Positions 46,460 to 55,328 of a stretch of DNA of 64,000 nt are shown here, one piece after another. The translations under genes were made by a program, and so were the position numbers. Each line of letters starts with the position of its first letter. The first letter of the stretch is position 1. Source of the DNA: Rhodobacter capsulatus (lineage in GTDB: Bacteria > Pseudomonadota > Alphaproteobacteria > Rhodobacterales > Rhodobacteraceae). The notes below the pieces were generated by a model. It ran no database searches and was not told the DNA's origin. It was given only the letters and a program-made list of their open reading frames with translations. Location of the stretch: contig NZ_QKZO01000012.1 in the NCBI RefSeq assembly GCF_003254295.1, forward strand, positions 1 through 64,000, given 5' to 3'.

Positions 46460-47844
46460 TTCGTCACCTTCTTCAGATGGTAGGATTTCGGCCGCGTGAC
46501 CGAATGATAGCCAAGGGCCGAGAGTGCCGCGCCGCGGCCGGTGTCCTTGCAGCCGGTCCAGCACAAAGCCGGGTCCAGATAGTCGCAGCGGTTCAGGAAG
46601 ACGGTGCCGGTCTCGATCCGCGCGCCGATGGCGGCGGCGCGCTCCACATCCTGCGTCCAGAGCGAGCAGGTCAGACCGTAGGGGCTGTCATTCATCGCGG
46701 CGATGGCTTCTTCGTCATTCGCGACGGGCATGATGCCGACGACCGGGCCGAAGCTTTCCTCGCGCATCACCCGCATTTCGTGGTTCACATTGACCAGGAT
46801 CTGCGGGGCCAGATAGGCGCCGCCGTCATCTTCCGGAAACAGCGCCGGGTCGATCAGCGCCGTCGCCCCCTCGGCGATGGCCTCGGCCACCTGCTCTCGC
46901 ACCACATGGGCAAAGCGCTTGTGCGCCATCGGGCCAAGCGTCGTCGCCTGATCGAAAGGATTGCCCAGTTTCAAGGCCTTGACCCAGGCCACCGCCTTTT
47001 GGACGAAAGCATCGTAAAGGCTTTCATGCACATAGATCCGCTCGATGCCGCAGCAGCATTGCCCGGCGTTGAACATCGCGCCGTCCATCAGGCTGTCCAC
47101 GGCGGCGTCCAGATCGACGTCGTCCATCACATAGCCCGGGTCCTTGCCGCCGAGTTCCAGCCCAAGCCCGGTAAAGGTGCCCGCCGCCGCCCGTTCGATC
47201 GCAGCCCCGCCGCCCACCGAGCCGGTGAAGTTGACGAAGTTGAAGGCGCGGTTTCGCAGCAGCTCCTCGGTCACGTCATGGGTGAGGTAAACGTTCTGGA
47301 ACACGTCCTCGGGCACGCCCGCCTCGGTGAAGGCCTCGACCAGACGCTCGCCCACCAGCATGGTTTGCGTGGCGTGTTTCAAAACGACCGTGTTGCCCGC
47401 GATCAGCGCCGGAACCAGCGTGTTGATCGTGGTCAGATAGGGATAGTTCCACGGCGCGATGATGAAGACGACGCCCACGGGCTCGCGCGCAAGGCTGCGG
47501 CGGAAGCGGTCACTGTCCTCGACCACGGTGGGCGCAAGGGTCTTTCCCGCGATCTCGGCCATGTAATTGGTGCGCTCGTTCACGCCGCCGAATTCGCCGC
47601 CAAAACGCGTCGGGCGGCCCATCTGCCAGGCCAGCTCCTCGACCACGCGGTCCTTCATGTCATTGAGCCGCGCCACCCCGGCCTTGACCAGCGCGATGCG
47701 GTCTTCAAGCGGACGCGCCGCCCAATCGGCCTGCGCCGCCCGGGCGCGCGCGGCAACCGCCTCGGCTTCGGAGAGCGTCAGCGCCGGGCGCTCCGCATAG
47801 ACCCGCCCATCCACCGGCGAGATACATTGGATCATCTTCGTCAT
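46456..47844 (-). CDS. NAD(P)-dependent aldehyde dehydrogenase
   Basis: The 462-aa enzyme has the ALDH motifs: APWNYPY (substrate and NAD entry), FTGSVGGG, the general base glutamate in LELGGKDP, and the catalytic cysteine in NAGQCCCGIERIYVH. Next come EESFGPVVGIM and NDSPYGLTCSLWT. It oxidises an aldehyde to an acid. The ATG at 47844 follows an AAGGAAGG ribosome site. The gene lies 40 bp after the glutamine-synthetase-like gene and is coupled to the alcohol dehydrogenase. The order fits a pathway in which a gamma-glutamylated aldehyde is oxidised, as in putrescine or ethanolamine-type breakdown. Confidence 0.92.
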   Translation of the reverse strand: MTKMIQCISPVDGRVYAERPALTLSEAEAVAARARAAQADWAARPLEDRIALVKAGVARLNDMKDRVVEELAWQMGRPTRFGGEFGGVNERTNYMAEIAGKTLAPTVVEDSDRFRRSLAREPVGVVFIIAPWNYPYLTTINTLVPALIAGNTVVLKHATQTMLVGERLVEAFTEAGVPEDVFQNVYLTHDVTEELLRNRAFNFVNFTGSVGGGAAIERAAAGTFTGLGLELGGKDPGYVMDDVDLDAAVDSLMDGAMFNAGQCCCGIERIYVHESLYDAFVQKAVAWVKALKLGNPFDQATTLGPMAHKRFAHVVREQVAEAIAEGATALIDPALFPEDDGGAYLAPQILVNVNHEMRVMREESFGPVVGIMPVANDEEAIAAMNDSPYGLTCSLWTQDVERAAAIGARIETGTVFLNRCDYLDPALCWTGCKDTGRGAALSALGYHSVTRPKSYHLKKVTK

Positions 47845-47884
47845 GTCGACCTTCCTTTGGGGCGCCGTCGCCCCCGTGAACCCG

Positions 47885-49249
47885 TTACGCCCGCTCAAAC
47901 CCGCGGTGCCGTTCCCAATCGGTCACGACGCGCAGGCTTTCCTCGATCTCCCAGCGCGCGGCGTGATAATAATGCTCCACCACATCTGCCCCCAGCGCCT
48001 GCGCGAGGAAAGCGGAATCCTTCAGCGCCTCGGCCGCCTCGATCAGCGAGCGTGGCACCCCGGGCGCGGCCTCGGACTGATACAGATCGCCATTCACCGG
48101 CTGGCCCGGGTCCAGCATCTGTTCGATCCCCTCCAGCCCCGCCGCCAGAAGCGCCGCGCAGGCCAGATAGGGGTTCAGATCGGCGCCGCCGATGCGGCAT
48201 TCGACGCGGACGGATTTGGTGTTCTCGCCGCAGATCCGATAGCCCGCGGTGCGGTTGTCCAGCGACCAGACCGCCTTTGTCGGCGCGAACATGCCGACGC
48301 AGAAGCGCTTGTAACTGTTGACATAGGGCGCCAGAAAGACCGAAATCTCGCGCGAGAACGCCAGCTGCCCGGCCAGGAAATGCCGCATCACCGCGCTCAT
48401 CCCATGCTCGGCCGCCGGGTCGTGAAAGGCGTTCTTCCCGTCTTTCCAGAGCGACTGGTGAATGTGGCTTGATGACCCCGCCTTGCGGTGATCGTATTTC
48501 GCCATGAAGGTGACGCTGGCGCCGTGTTGTTGCGCGATTTCCTTCACCCCAAGCTTGATCAGCGCATGCATGTCGGCGGTATCAAGCGCGTCGGAATATC
48601 TCGCATTGATCTCTTCCTGACCGGCCTCGGCCTCGCCCTTCGAGCATTCGATGGGGATCCCCGCGCCGTAAAGCTTGTTGCGGATGTCGCGCATGATCCG
48701 CTCGTCACGCGCCGAGCCCATCAGGTTGTAATCGACATTATACCGCGCCATCGGGGTGGGCAGCGGATAACCGGCATCGAACAGCGCCGGGAAGCTTTCC
48801 TCGAACAGGAAGAATTCCAGTTCGGTCGCCATCATCACGTCAAAGCCCATGGCTTTCGCCCGCTCGATCTGCCGCTTCAAGACCGTGCGCGGCGCATGGG
48901 CGACCGGCGCATGGGTGTGATGGTCAAGCACATCGCACATCACCAGGGCCGTGCCCGGGGCCCAGGGAATGGTGCGCAGGGTCGCCATGTCGGGCTTCAT
49001 CACATAGTCGCCATAGCCGCGCGACCAGCTTGACGCCTTGTAGCCCGGCACGGTGATCATCTCCATGTCGGTGGCCAGCAGATAGTTGCAGCAATGCGTT
49101 TCCTCATGCGCGCTTTCGAGGAAATGCGCGGCATGAAAGCGCTTGCCCTGCAATCGGCCCTGCATGTCGCAGATGCAGGTGATGACGGTGTCGATCTCGC
49201 CGCTGGCAACGGCCTTCTTCAGCGCGGCAAAGGTCAGGTTTGCGGGCAT
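47885..49249 (-). CDS. Glutamine-synthetase-like gamma-glutamyl-amine ligase
   Basis: The 454-aa product has the glutamine synthetase fold: the beta-grasp N-domain opens MPANLTFAALKKAV and ATELEFFLFEES carries metal-binding glutamates. The central motifs are GEAEAGQEEIN, KYDHRKAGSSSHIHQSLW and an NRTAGYRICGE arginine. The size and the absence of an adenylylation tyrosine site resemble PuuA/GlnT-type enzymes, which join glutamate to an amine, not to ammonia. As such it would start breakdown of an amine whose aldehyde and alcohol stages are served by the next two genes. The ATG at 49249 has an AGGAGAGAG ribosome site. True glutamine synthetase activity is unlikely but not excluded. Confidence 0.85.
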   Translation of the reverse strand: MPANLTFAALKKAVASGEIDTVITCICDMQGRLQGKRFHAAHFLESAHEETHCCNYLLATDMEMITVPGYKASSWSRGYGDYVMKPDMATLRTIPWAPGTALVMCDVLDHHTHAPVAHAPRTVLKRQIERAKAMGFDVMMATELEFFLFEESFPALFDAGYPLPTPMARYNVDYNLMGSARDERIMRDIRNKLYGAGIPIECSKGEAEAGQEEINARYSDALDTADMHALIKLGVKEIAQQHGASVTFMAKYDHRKAGSSSHIHQSLWKDGKNAFHDPAAEHGMSAVMRHFLAGQLAFSREISVFLAPYVNSYKRFCVGMFAPTKAVWSLDNRTAGYRICGENTKSVRVECRIGGADLNPYLACAALLAAGLEGIEQMLDPGQPVNGDLYQSEAAPGVPRSLIEAAEALKDSAFLAQALGADVVEHYYHAARWEIEESLRVVTDWERHRGFERA

Positions 49250-49302
49250 CTCTCTCTCCTCCTCGGGCGGGGAAAGGCCGGGGCTGCCCCCGGCCCCACC
49301 GA

Positions 49303-50337
49303 TCAGTAGCGATAGGGCACGCCGGCCTTGACCATCGTGTCGTTGTATTTCTTGATGATCTCGACCACCTTCGCCTTGAGCGGGCTTTCCGCGGCGATCT
49401 CGTCCCAGAACCTCTGCGCGGCCTCCTCGATTTTCGCGTAATCCTCGGGCGGAAGCGAGGTCAGCGTCATGTCGGCGCCCTCGACGCGCAGCTTGGCTTC
49501 GCCCGCCCAGTACCACCATTGGCGGCGGTAATGCGACTGGTCGAAACAGGTCTGCATCAGCTGTTGCAGATGCGCAGGCAGGGCATTCCAGCGCTCCATA
49601 TTGGCGAAGAAATGCCCGATCCAGGCGCCCGAGATGTTGTTGGTCAGGAAATAGGGCGCGACCTTCGACCAGCCCGCGGTGTAATCCTCGGTGATGCCCG
49701 ACCAGGCCAGACCGTCAAGCTCGCCCGTTTGCAGCGCCACCTCGACATCCTCCCAGGGCAGCGTGACCGGGATGACGCCGAATTGCGCCAAAAACCGCCC
49801 CGCCGTCGGGAAGGTGAAGACGCGCTTGCCCTTGAGATCTTCGAGCGACTTGATCGGCTCCTTCATGTTGAAGTTGCACGGATCCCAGGACCCCGCCGAG
49901 ATATGCTTGATGCCGACCTTGGCGTATTCTTCCTTCCAGATCTGATCGAGGCCCCATTCGTTGAAGAGCGCAGGCACATCGAGCGAATAGCGCAGCGCGA
50001 GCGGGAAATAGCCGCCAAATACCGTCACCTCGGTCGGGCTGGCCATGCTGTCATCATCCGATTGCACCGCATCGATGGTGCCGTTCTGCATCGCGCGGAA
50101 CAGCTCGCCCGTCGGCACCAGCTGGTCCGAGGTGTAAAGCTCGATCTCCATCTGGCCGTTCGCAATGGTGTTGAAGGCGTCAATCGCCGGTTTCACCACC
50201 TGCTCGGCCAGCACCGTGCCGGCATAGGTCTGCAACCGCCACTTGATCGGCGCCGATTGCGCCAGCGCCGGGGTCGCAAGACCCGCCGCAACACCCGCCG
50301 CGCCGGTGGTGAGGAAGGTCCGTCTGGTCGTCGTCAT
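49303..50337 (-). CDS. TRAP transporter solute-binding protein (DctP family) with Tat signal
   Basis: The 344-aa product has a twin-arginine signal (TTTRRTFLTTGAAGVAAG, cleaved after PALAQ), so it is exported folded. The mature part shows the DctP fold: WRLQTYAGTVLAEQVVKPAI, the AMQNGTIDAVQSDDD helix, LKGKRVFTFPTAGRFLAQFG with the arginine that holds a carboxylate, and LAWSGITEDYTAGW. Family members bind carboxylic or keto acids, some in the FcbT1 or mannitol group; the pattern PCNFNMKEPI is unfamiliar. The ATG at 50337 has an AAGGAG site. It belongs to the TRAP operon, with DctM 47 bp upstream. Confidence 0.88.
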   Translation of the reverse strand: MTTTRRTFLTTGAAGVAAGLATPALAQSAPIKWRLQTYAGTVLAEQVVKPAIDAFNTIANGQMEIELYTSDQLVPTGELFRAMQNGTIDAVQSDDDSMASPTEVTVFGGYFPLALRYSLDVPALFNEWGLDQIWKEEYAKVGIKHISAGSWDPCNFNMKEPIKSLEDLKGKRVFTFPTAGRFLAQFGVIPVTLPWEDVEVALQTGELDGLAWSGITEDYTAGWSKVAPYFLTNNISGAWIGHFFANMERWNALPAHLQQLMQTCFDQSHYRRQWWYWAGEAKLRVEGADMTLTSLPPEDYAKIEEAAQRFWDEIAAESPLKAKVVEIIKKYNDTMVKAGVPYRY

Positions 50338-50384
50338 CTCTCTACTCCTTGTCGGTTGATGCCCCATTTTCGGGGTCGTTCGTG

Positions 50385-51710
50385 TCAGCGCCCCAGCATC
50401 GCCTGCGGCAGCCAAAGCGCGATTTGCGGAAACACCATGATCAGCACAAGCGTCAGCACCATCACCAGAACGAAGGGCCAGACCGAGCGGTAGATCACCG
50501 GAAGCGTATAATCCGGCGGCGCCAGCGCCTTCATCAGGAACAGGTTATAACCGAAGGGCGGGGTAAGATAGGCGATCTGACAGGTGATGGTATAAAGCAC
50601 GCCATACCAGATCAGATCGAAGCCCAAAGCCTTGGCCAGGCTGACATAAACCGGCGCGACGATGACCAGCATCGCGGTGTCGTCCAGAAACATCCCCATG
50701 ACCAGGAAGCTCAGCTGCATCAGCACCAGGATCTGCCAGGGTTCCAGCGCCAGATCCCTGGTGAAAAAGCTCTGGATCGCGCGCCCGGCCCCAAGCCCGT
50801 CGAAGACCGCGCCGAAACTCAGCGCCGCGGTGATGATCATCATGAACATCACGGTGATCAGCATCGTCTGTTTCGTCGCGGTTTCCAGCACATGCCAGCT
50901 CATCCGGCGCTTGGCCCAGGCGACCAGCACGGTGGCCGCGACGCCGATCACCGAGGTCTCGGTCAGGCTGGCCCAGCCGTTGAGGAAGGGCACCATCATC
51001 GCGACGAAGATGAAGACCGGCAGCAGCCCCGCCCGCAGCAGGCTGAACTTCTCGGCCCGGGTGATCGCGGCGCGTTCCTCGGCCGACATCCGCGGCGCCA
51101 GCGACGGGTTGGCCCAGGTGCGCAGGACGATGTAAAGGATGAACATCGCCGCCATCAAAAGCCCCGGCACGATGCCCGCCAGCCAGAGGTTCGACACCGG
51201 CTGGCGCGCGATCATCGCATAAAGCACCAGCACAACCGAGGGCGGGATCAGGATGCCAAGGCTCGAGCCCGCCTGAATCACCCCCGAAATCATCAGCTTG
51301 TCATAGCCGCGCCGCTGCAATTCGGGCAAAGCGATGGTGGCGCCGATCGCCATCCCCGCGACGGAAAGCCCGTTCATCGCGGAAATCAGCACCATCAACA
51401 GCACGGTGCCGATGGCGAGGCCCCCCGGCAGCGGCCCCATCCAGACGTGAAACATCCGGTAGAGATCCTCGGCCAGCCGGGTTTCGCTCATCACATAGCC
51501 CATGAAGATGAACATCGGCAGCGTCAGAAGCGCGGTCCATTTCATCAGCTTCATCACCGCCGAAAAGCCCATGTCGGCGCCGCCATCGCCCCAAAGCGTC
51601 AGCGCCGCAACCACGGCGACGAGGCCGATGGCGCCAAAGACGCGCTGCCCGGTCAGCATCATCAAGAGCATCGACGAGAACATCAGCGCGGCAATGGTGT
51701 TGTAATCCAT
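50385..51710 (-). CDS. TRAP transporter large permease (DctM family)
   Basis: The 441-aa protein has about 12 membrane helices and the DctM patterns: LMLLMMLTGQRVFGAIGLV, GLSVAGMAIGATIALPEL, SGVIQAGSSLGILIPPSVVL and, near the end, YLTPPFGYNLFLMKALAPP. It moves the solute with sodium or proton, together with DctQ. The ATG at 51710 shares one base with the DctQ stop (TGATG), so both are co-translated. The gene upstream in the same direction is DctQ, downstream DctP. Confidence 0.9.
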   Translation of the reverse strand: MDYNTIAALMFSSMLLMMLTGQRVFGAIGLVAVVAALTLWGDGGADMGFSAVMKLMKWTALLTLPMFIFMGYVMSETRLAEDLYRMFHVWMGPLPGGLAIGTVLLMVLISAMNGLSVAGMAIGATIALPELQRRGYDKLMISGVIQAGSSLGILIPPSVVLVLYAMIARQPVSNLWLAGIVPGLLMAAMFILYIVLRTWANPSLAPRMSAEERAAITRAEKFSLLRAGLLPVFIFVAMMVPFLNGWASLTETSVIGVAATVLVAWAKRRMSWHVLETATKQTMLITVMFMMIITAALSFGAVFDGLGAGRAIQSFFTRDLALEPWQILVLMQLSFLVMGMFLDDTAMLVIVAPVYVSLAKALGFDLIWYGVLYTITCQIAYLTPPFGYNLFLMKALAPPDYTLPVIYRSVWPFVLVMVLTLVLIMVFPQIALWLPQAMLGR

Positions 51711-52216
51711 CAGAGTTTCACTCCGCGCAGGGTGGCGAAATCGCGGATCAGCAGGGCTGTGGCCTGCAGCAGCATCAGCCCGAAAGCGAGCGTGATGACC
51801 GACTTGACCGGCCACAGCACCGGGCGCCAGGCGGTCGGATTTCGTTCCGACATTTCAAAGGAATAGACGGTGCTGTCAAAGGCGCCATAGAGCATCACGC
51901 CGAGATAGAACATCAGGCAGAAGACGGTGAAGACATCGGTCAGCGCCCGCCCCTTGTGCGAGAGGCGCCCGTAGATCAGGTCCATCCGCACGTTCACATC
52001 GGTCTGCAGCGCAAAGGGCGCGCCCAGCATGTAATAGGCGACCAGCGTGAATTGCGCCATTTCCAGCGTCCAGAGCGCCGGGACATGCACGGCCTTGGTC
52101 AGCATCGAGACGATCATGATCCCCATGATCACATAAAGCAGATACATGGCGAACCGGCCGACGCGCCGGTTCACCCCGTCAATGAAATGCACATAGGCGA
52201 CAAGCACACGGGGCAT
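51710..52216 (-). CDS. TRAP transporter small permease (DctQ family)
   Basis: The 168-aa protein has four membrane helices, with the DctQ pattern FALQTDVNVRMDLIYGRLS between helices 2 and 3 and GVKSV-like WPVKSVITLAFGLMLLQA at the last helix. It joins DctM in the membrane. The ATG at 52216 is preceded by a very strong AAAGGAGG ribosome site, so this is the first gene of the transporter/catabolic operon. The divergent RpiR gene starts 264 bp away. Confidence 0.88.
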   Translation of the reverse strand: MPRVLVAYVHFIDGVNRRVGRFAMYLLYVIMGIMIVSMLTKAVHVPALWTLEMAQFTLVAYYMLGAPFALQTDVNVRMDLIYGRLSHKGRALTDVFTVFCLMFYLGVMLYGAFDSTVYSFEMSERNPTAWRPVLWPVKSVITLAFGLMLLQATALLIRDFATLRGVKL

Positions 52217-52479
52217 CAGGCGGCCTCCTTTGTTGCACGCGGTTGCATCGGCGCCGCGGCAGGCCGCATCCGGGCGCGGCGGTCCGCCGCCGCGCATCCC
52301 GTGATGACGACCGCGCCTCTTGTCGGTTCTTTCACCCTGGCTCCCTGGTCTTGACGGCGATTCTGCGATCTCCTGTCGTGCAGGCTTGACCGGACGCAAG
52401 AAACTGTCAACTTCATTTCAGGGGAAGCAATTCTGTTACAATCTGTTCGGCAGGGGCGGACCGCCTTTGCCGCAGCGAG

Positions 52480-53361
52480 GTGCCCGTTTTGGCGGCAGGC
52501 AAGGCCACGATCGAGGAGCAGCTGCGCGGCGCGATCGACACGATGACGCGCGCGGAACGGCAATTGGCGGGTCATGTGCTGCGGCATTATCCGCTGGCGC
52601 TGCTCGGCTCGGTCACGCAGCTGGCGCGGGCGGCGCAGGTCAGCTCGCCCACGGTGGTGCGGCTGGCGCAGAAGATGGGCTTTGGCGGCTATCCGGGGCT
52701 GCAGGGGGCGGTGCGCGACGAGCTGGAAGCGCGGCTGGAAGGTCCGCTCTCGAAACACGACCGCTGGTCGGCGCAGGCGCCGAAAGCCCATGTGCTCAAT
52801 CGCTTCGCCGATGCGGTGCTGGGCAATCTGCAGGCGACGCTGGCGCAGATCGACCAGCAGGATTTCGACGCGGCAGCGGATCTGATGGCCGATCCCGCGC
52901 GCAAGGTCTTTGCCACGGGGGGCCGGATCACGCTGGCGATGGCGGAATATTTCGTCACCCACATGAAGGTGATCCGCCCCGAGGTGGAGCTGCTGATGCC
53001 GGTCTCGAACGCCTGGCCGCCCGCGCTGCTGGAGATGCGCCGGGGCGATGTGCTTTTGGCCTTCGACATCCGCCGCTATGAGAACAACGTGCTGCAACTG
53101 GTTGAAATGGCAGCCGAACAGGGGGCCGAGGTGGTGCTGGTCACCGACCCCTGGATCAGCCCCGCGGCAGCGCATGCGCGCTATCGGTTCTCGGTTCAGG
53201 TCGAGGTGCCCTCGGCCTGGGACAGCACGGTGGCAATTCAACTGCTGGTCGAAACGCTGATGGCGGCGGTGCAGGATCTGACCTGGCAGACGACGTCGGA
53301 CCGGATGGCGCGGCTGGAAGCACTTTACGAACGCGCGCGGTTCTTTCGCGGCCGGAAGTAA
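52480..53361 (+). CDS. RpiR-family transcriptional regulator
   Basis: The 293-aa product has an N-terminal RpiR helix-turn-helix domain (about 1-85: MTRAERQLAGHVLRHYP, VTQLARAAQVSSPTVVRLAQ KMGF) and a C-terminal SIS sugar-phosphate-binding domain (about 125-280: VFATGGRITLAMAEYFVTHM, GDVLLAFDIRRYENN, VVLVTDPWISPAA). It probably controls the divergent TRAP/catabolic operon; the ligand may be a phosphorylated intermediate. A GTG at 52480 is the chosen start, as the RpiR domain begins 9 residues later; the ribosome site (GCAGCGAG) is modest. Confidence 0.85.
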   Translation: MPVLAAGKATIEEQLRGAIDTMTRAERQLAGHVLRHYPLALLGSVTQLARAAQVSSPTVVRLAQKMGFGGYPGLQGAVRDELEARLEGPLSKHDRWSAQAPKAHVLNRFADAVLGNLQATLAQIDQQDFDAAADLMADPARKVFATGGRITLAMAEYFVTHMKVIRPEVELLMPVSNAWPPALLEMRRGDVLLAFDIRRYENNVLQLVEMAAEQGAEVVLVTDPWISPAAAHARYRFSVQVEVPSAWDSTVAIQLLVETLMAAVQDLTWQTTSDRMARLEALYERARFFRGRK

Positions 53362-53424
53362 GGAAGGGGGGGACGCTGCCCCCCTCTTGGCCTGACGGCC
53401 AATTCACCCCCCGAGGTATTTCGG

Positions 53425-53463
53425 GCAAGATGAAAGCAGGACCCGGCCGCCCTTTCATCTTGC
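53425..53463. terminator. 12-bp inverted repeat between convergent genes
   Basis: GCAAGATGAAAG (53425-53436) pairs perfectly with CTTTCATCTTGC (53452-53463). It lies between the convergent RpiR gene and the ABC importer. The flanks (GAGGTATTTCGGGCAAG and TGCCTCAAATATCCCGG) are imperfectly complementary too, extending the stem. Similar sequences may recur in the genome. Confidence 0.65.
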
Positions 53464-53481
53464 CTCAAATATCCCGGGGGT

Positions 53482-53500
53482 GCGGGGGCAGCGCCCCCGC
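53482..53500. terminator. GC hairpin at the end of the ABC importer operon
   Basis: GCGGGGGC (53482-53489) and GCCCCCGC (53493-53500) form an 8-bp stem three bases before the stop codon of the ABC ATPase gene (minus strand). It may end that operon or protect its mRNA. Confidence 0.5.
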
Positions 53501-53502
53501 CC

Positions 53503-54549
53503 TCAGGCCCCGATCACCATGAGATCGGCCGCATTCAGGCCAAGCGTAACCTCGGTGCCCACCTGCGGCGGCGCGACGTGGCTGTTGTTGAACGTGTCAA
53601 AGGCGATCGGCTGGCCCGCCAGATCGGCGCGCAAACGGATCACCGAGCCGAGGAAATCCACCTCGCGGATCGTCGCGGTCAGCCGCGTGTCGTGCGTCCC
53701 CTGCCCCAGCGTCACCGCCTCGGGGCGCAGGCCCAGCGTCACCGCGCCGGGGGGCAGCGGCCGGGCCAGGTCGATCTCGGTCGCGCCCAGCCGCACCCGG
53801 CCGGTCGCAGCGTCCAGCACCTGCGCATCGAGCGTGTTCAGCGTGCCGACGAAGCCCGCGACAAAGCGGGTGGCGGGGCGGTTGTAGATGTCAAAGGGCG
53901 TGCCGACCTGATCGGCGATCCCCTCATGCATCACCACGACCCGGTCCGACATCGAGAGCGCCTCTTCCTGGTCATGGGTCACGAAGATCGTGGTGATGCC
54001 AAGCTCGCGCTGGATCGCCCGGATCTCGTTGCGCAGCGACACCCGGACCTTGGCATCGAGCGCCGAAAGCGGCTCATCGAGCAGCAGCACCGAGGGTTTC
54101 GGCGCCAGCGCGCGCGCCAGCGCCACGCGTTGCTGCTGGCCGCCCGAAAGCTGGAACGGATAGCGGTTGCCGAGTTCGGGCAGGCCGATCAGCGCCAGCA
54201 TCTCCTCGACCCGCCGCGCGATCTGGGCGCGCGGCGTGCCCTTGACCTTGAGCCCGAAGCCGACGTTCTGCGCCACGGTCAGGTTCGGAAAGAGCGCGTA
54301 AGCCTGAAACACCATGCCGATATTGCGCTGGTTCGGCTTGAGGTCGGTCACCTCCTTGCCCGCGATGGTGATGGCGCCGGTCGTCGGCGTCTCGAACCCC
54401 GCCACCATCCGCAGCACGGTGGTTTTCCCGCAGCCCGAGGGGCCCAGAAGCGAGATGAACTCGCCCTTTTCGACGCTCAGGTTGAAGTCCTTCACCACGC
54501 GCAGCGTGCCGAAGCGTTTCTCCAGATGGGTCAGCTCAAGATAGCTCAT
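53503..54549 (-). CDS. ABC importer ATP-binding protein (PotA/FbpC type)
   Basis: The 348-aa ATPase has Walker A GPSGCGKTT, Q-loop QAYALFPNLTV, signature LSGGQQQRVALARAL, Walker B LLLDEPLSALDA and switch VTHDQEEALSMSD. Its C-terminal part (about 245-348) is a TOBE-type OB domain. It drives an importer of the spermidine/putrescine, iron(III) or 2-aminoethylphosphonate group, which cannot be told apart by the ATPase. The ATG overlaps the permease stop (ATGA). A Pho box before the operon favours a phosphorus-containing substrate. Confidence 0.9.
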   Translation of the reverse strand: MSYLELTHLEKRFGTLRVVKDFNLSVEKGEFISLLGPSGCGKTTVLRMVAGFETPTTGAITIAGKEVTDLKPNQRNIGMVFQAYALFPNLTVAQNVGFGLKVKGTPRAQIARRVEEMLALIGLPELGNRYPFQLSGGQQQRVALARALAPKPSVLLLDEPLSALDAKVRVSLRNEIRAIQRELGITTIFVTHDQEEALSMSDRVVVMHEGIADQVGTPFDIYNRPATRFVAGFVGTLNTLDAQVLDAATGRVRLGATEIDLARPLPPGAVTLGLRPEAVTLGQGTHDTRLTATIREVDFLGSVIRLRADLAGQPIAFDTFNNSHVAPPQVGTEVTLGLNAADLMVIGA

Positions 54550-55328
54550 CGCGGGGCCTTGTCGTGTTTGGTGAACCGGGTGACGAGCTGGATCAGCCCC
54601 ATGCAGGCCCAGGTGATGATGAAGGCGATGGTGGCGAGCGCGAAGGGCTCGTAGGCGCGGTTGGCCCCCATCAGTTGCAGATAGGGCCCGAAGGCCGGGC
54701 GATCCAAAAGCGCCGCGAGGGTGAATTCGCCCATGACGATGGCAAAGGTGACAAAGGCGCCCGAGAGCACCGAGACCAGCACATTGGGCAGGATCACCCG
54801 CGCCAGGATCGTGCCCCAACCGGCCCCCAGCGACTGCGCGGCTTCCGTCAGCGTCGCCACGTCGATGGTGCGCAGCCCGGTATCGACGGCGCGATACATG
54901 TAAGGCAGGCTCAGCGTCGCATAGCCGAAGAGAAGCAGCAGGTTGGTGCCAGATGTGGTGCCGGTCAGCGGCAGCCAGCTTGAAGTGTTGTAAAGCCGGA
55001 TATAGCCGAAGACGATGACGATGGCCGGGATCACCAGCGGCAACAGGGTGACGAATTCGATCACCGGGCGCCAATGCGGCAGCTTGAGCCGCACCCAGAA
55101 GGCCGTCGGCACCACCAGCACGACGCCGAAGACGATGGTCAAGACCGCCATCAGCACCGAATAGCTGAAGGTGTCGCGAAAGCGCGGATCGGCGAAGACG
55201 ACGCGGTAGGCCTCAAGACTGTATTCGCCGCGCGTCATCGACAGCGAGAATTCCACCAGCCCCACCAGCGGCAGGATGAAATAGGCCATGCCCAGCAAAA
55301 GGATGGCCCAGGCGGCGGCGGTCTTCAT
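54546..55328 (-). CDS. ABC importer permease (second, PotC/PhnV-like)
   Basis: The 260-aa membrane protein has six helices, the first AAAWAILLLGMAYFILPLVG. The ATPase-contact loop is EAAQSLGAGWGTILARVILP, of the short EAA type. The starting ATG at 55328 overlaps the stop of the first permease (ATGA); a GTG at 55337 is the alternative. It completes the channel with the upstream permease. Substrate is shared with the binding protein at 56289. Confidence 0.88.
   Translation of the reverse strand: MKTAAAWAILLLGMAYFILPLVGLVEFSLSMTRGEYSLEAYRVVFADPRFRDTFSYSVLMAVLTIVFGVVLVVPTAFWVRLKLPHWRPVIEFVTLLPLVIPAIVIVFGYIRLYNTSSWLPLTGTTSGTNLLLLFGYATLSLPYMYRAVDTGLRTIDVATLTEAAQSLGAGWGTILARVILPNVLVSVLSGAFVTFAIVMGEFTLAALLDRPAFGPYLQLMGANRAYEPFALATIAFIITWACMGLIQLVTRFTKHDKAPR

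Noticed and set aside
52380-52470. A Pho box in the RpiR/TRAP divergent region (CTGTCAA and CTGTTAC)
   Set aside because: The units are not 11 bp apart and only one is near consensus, so the match is probably chance.
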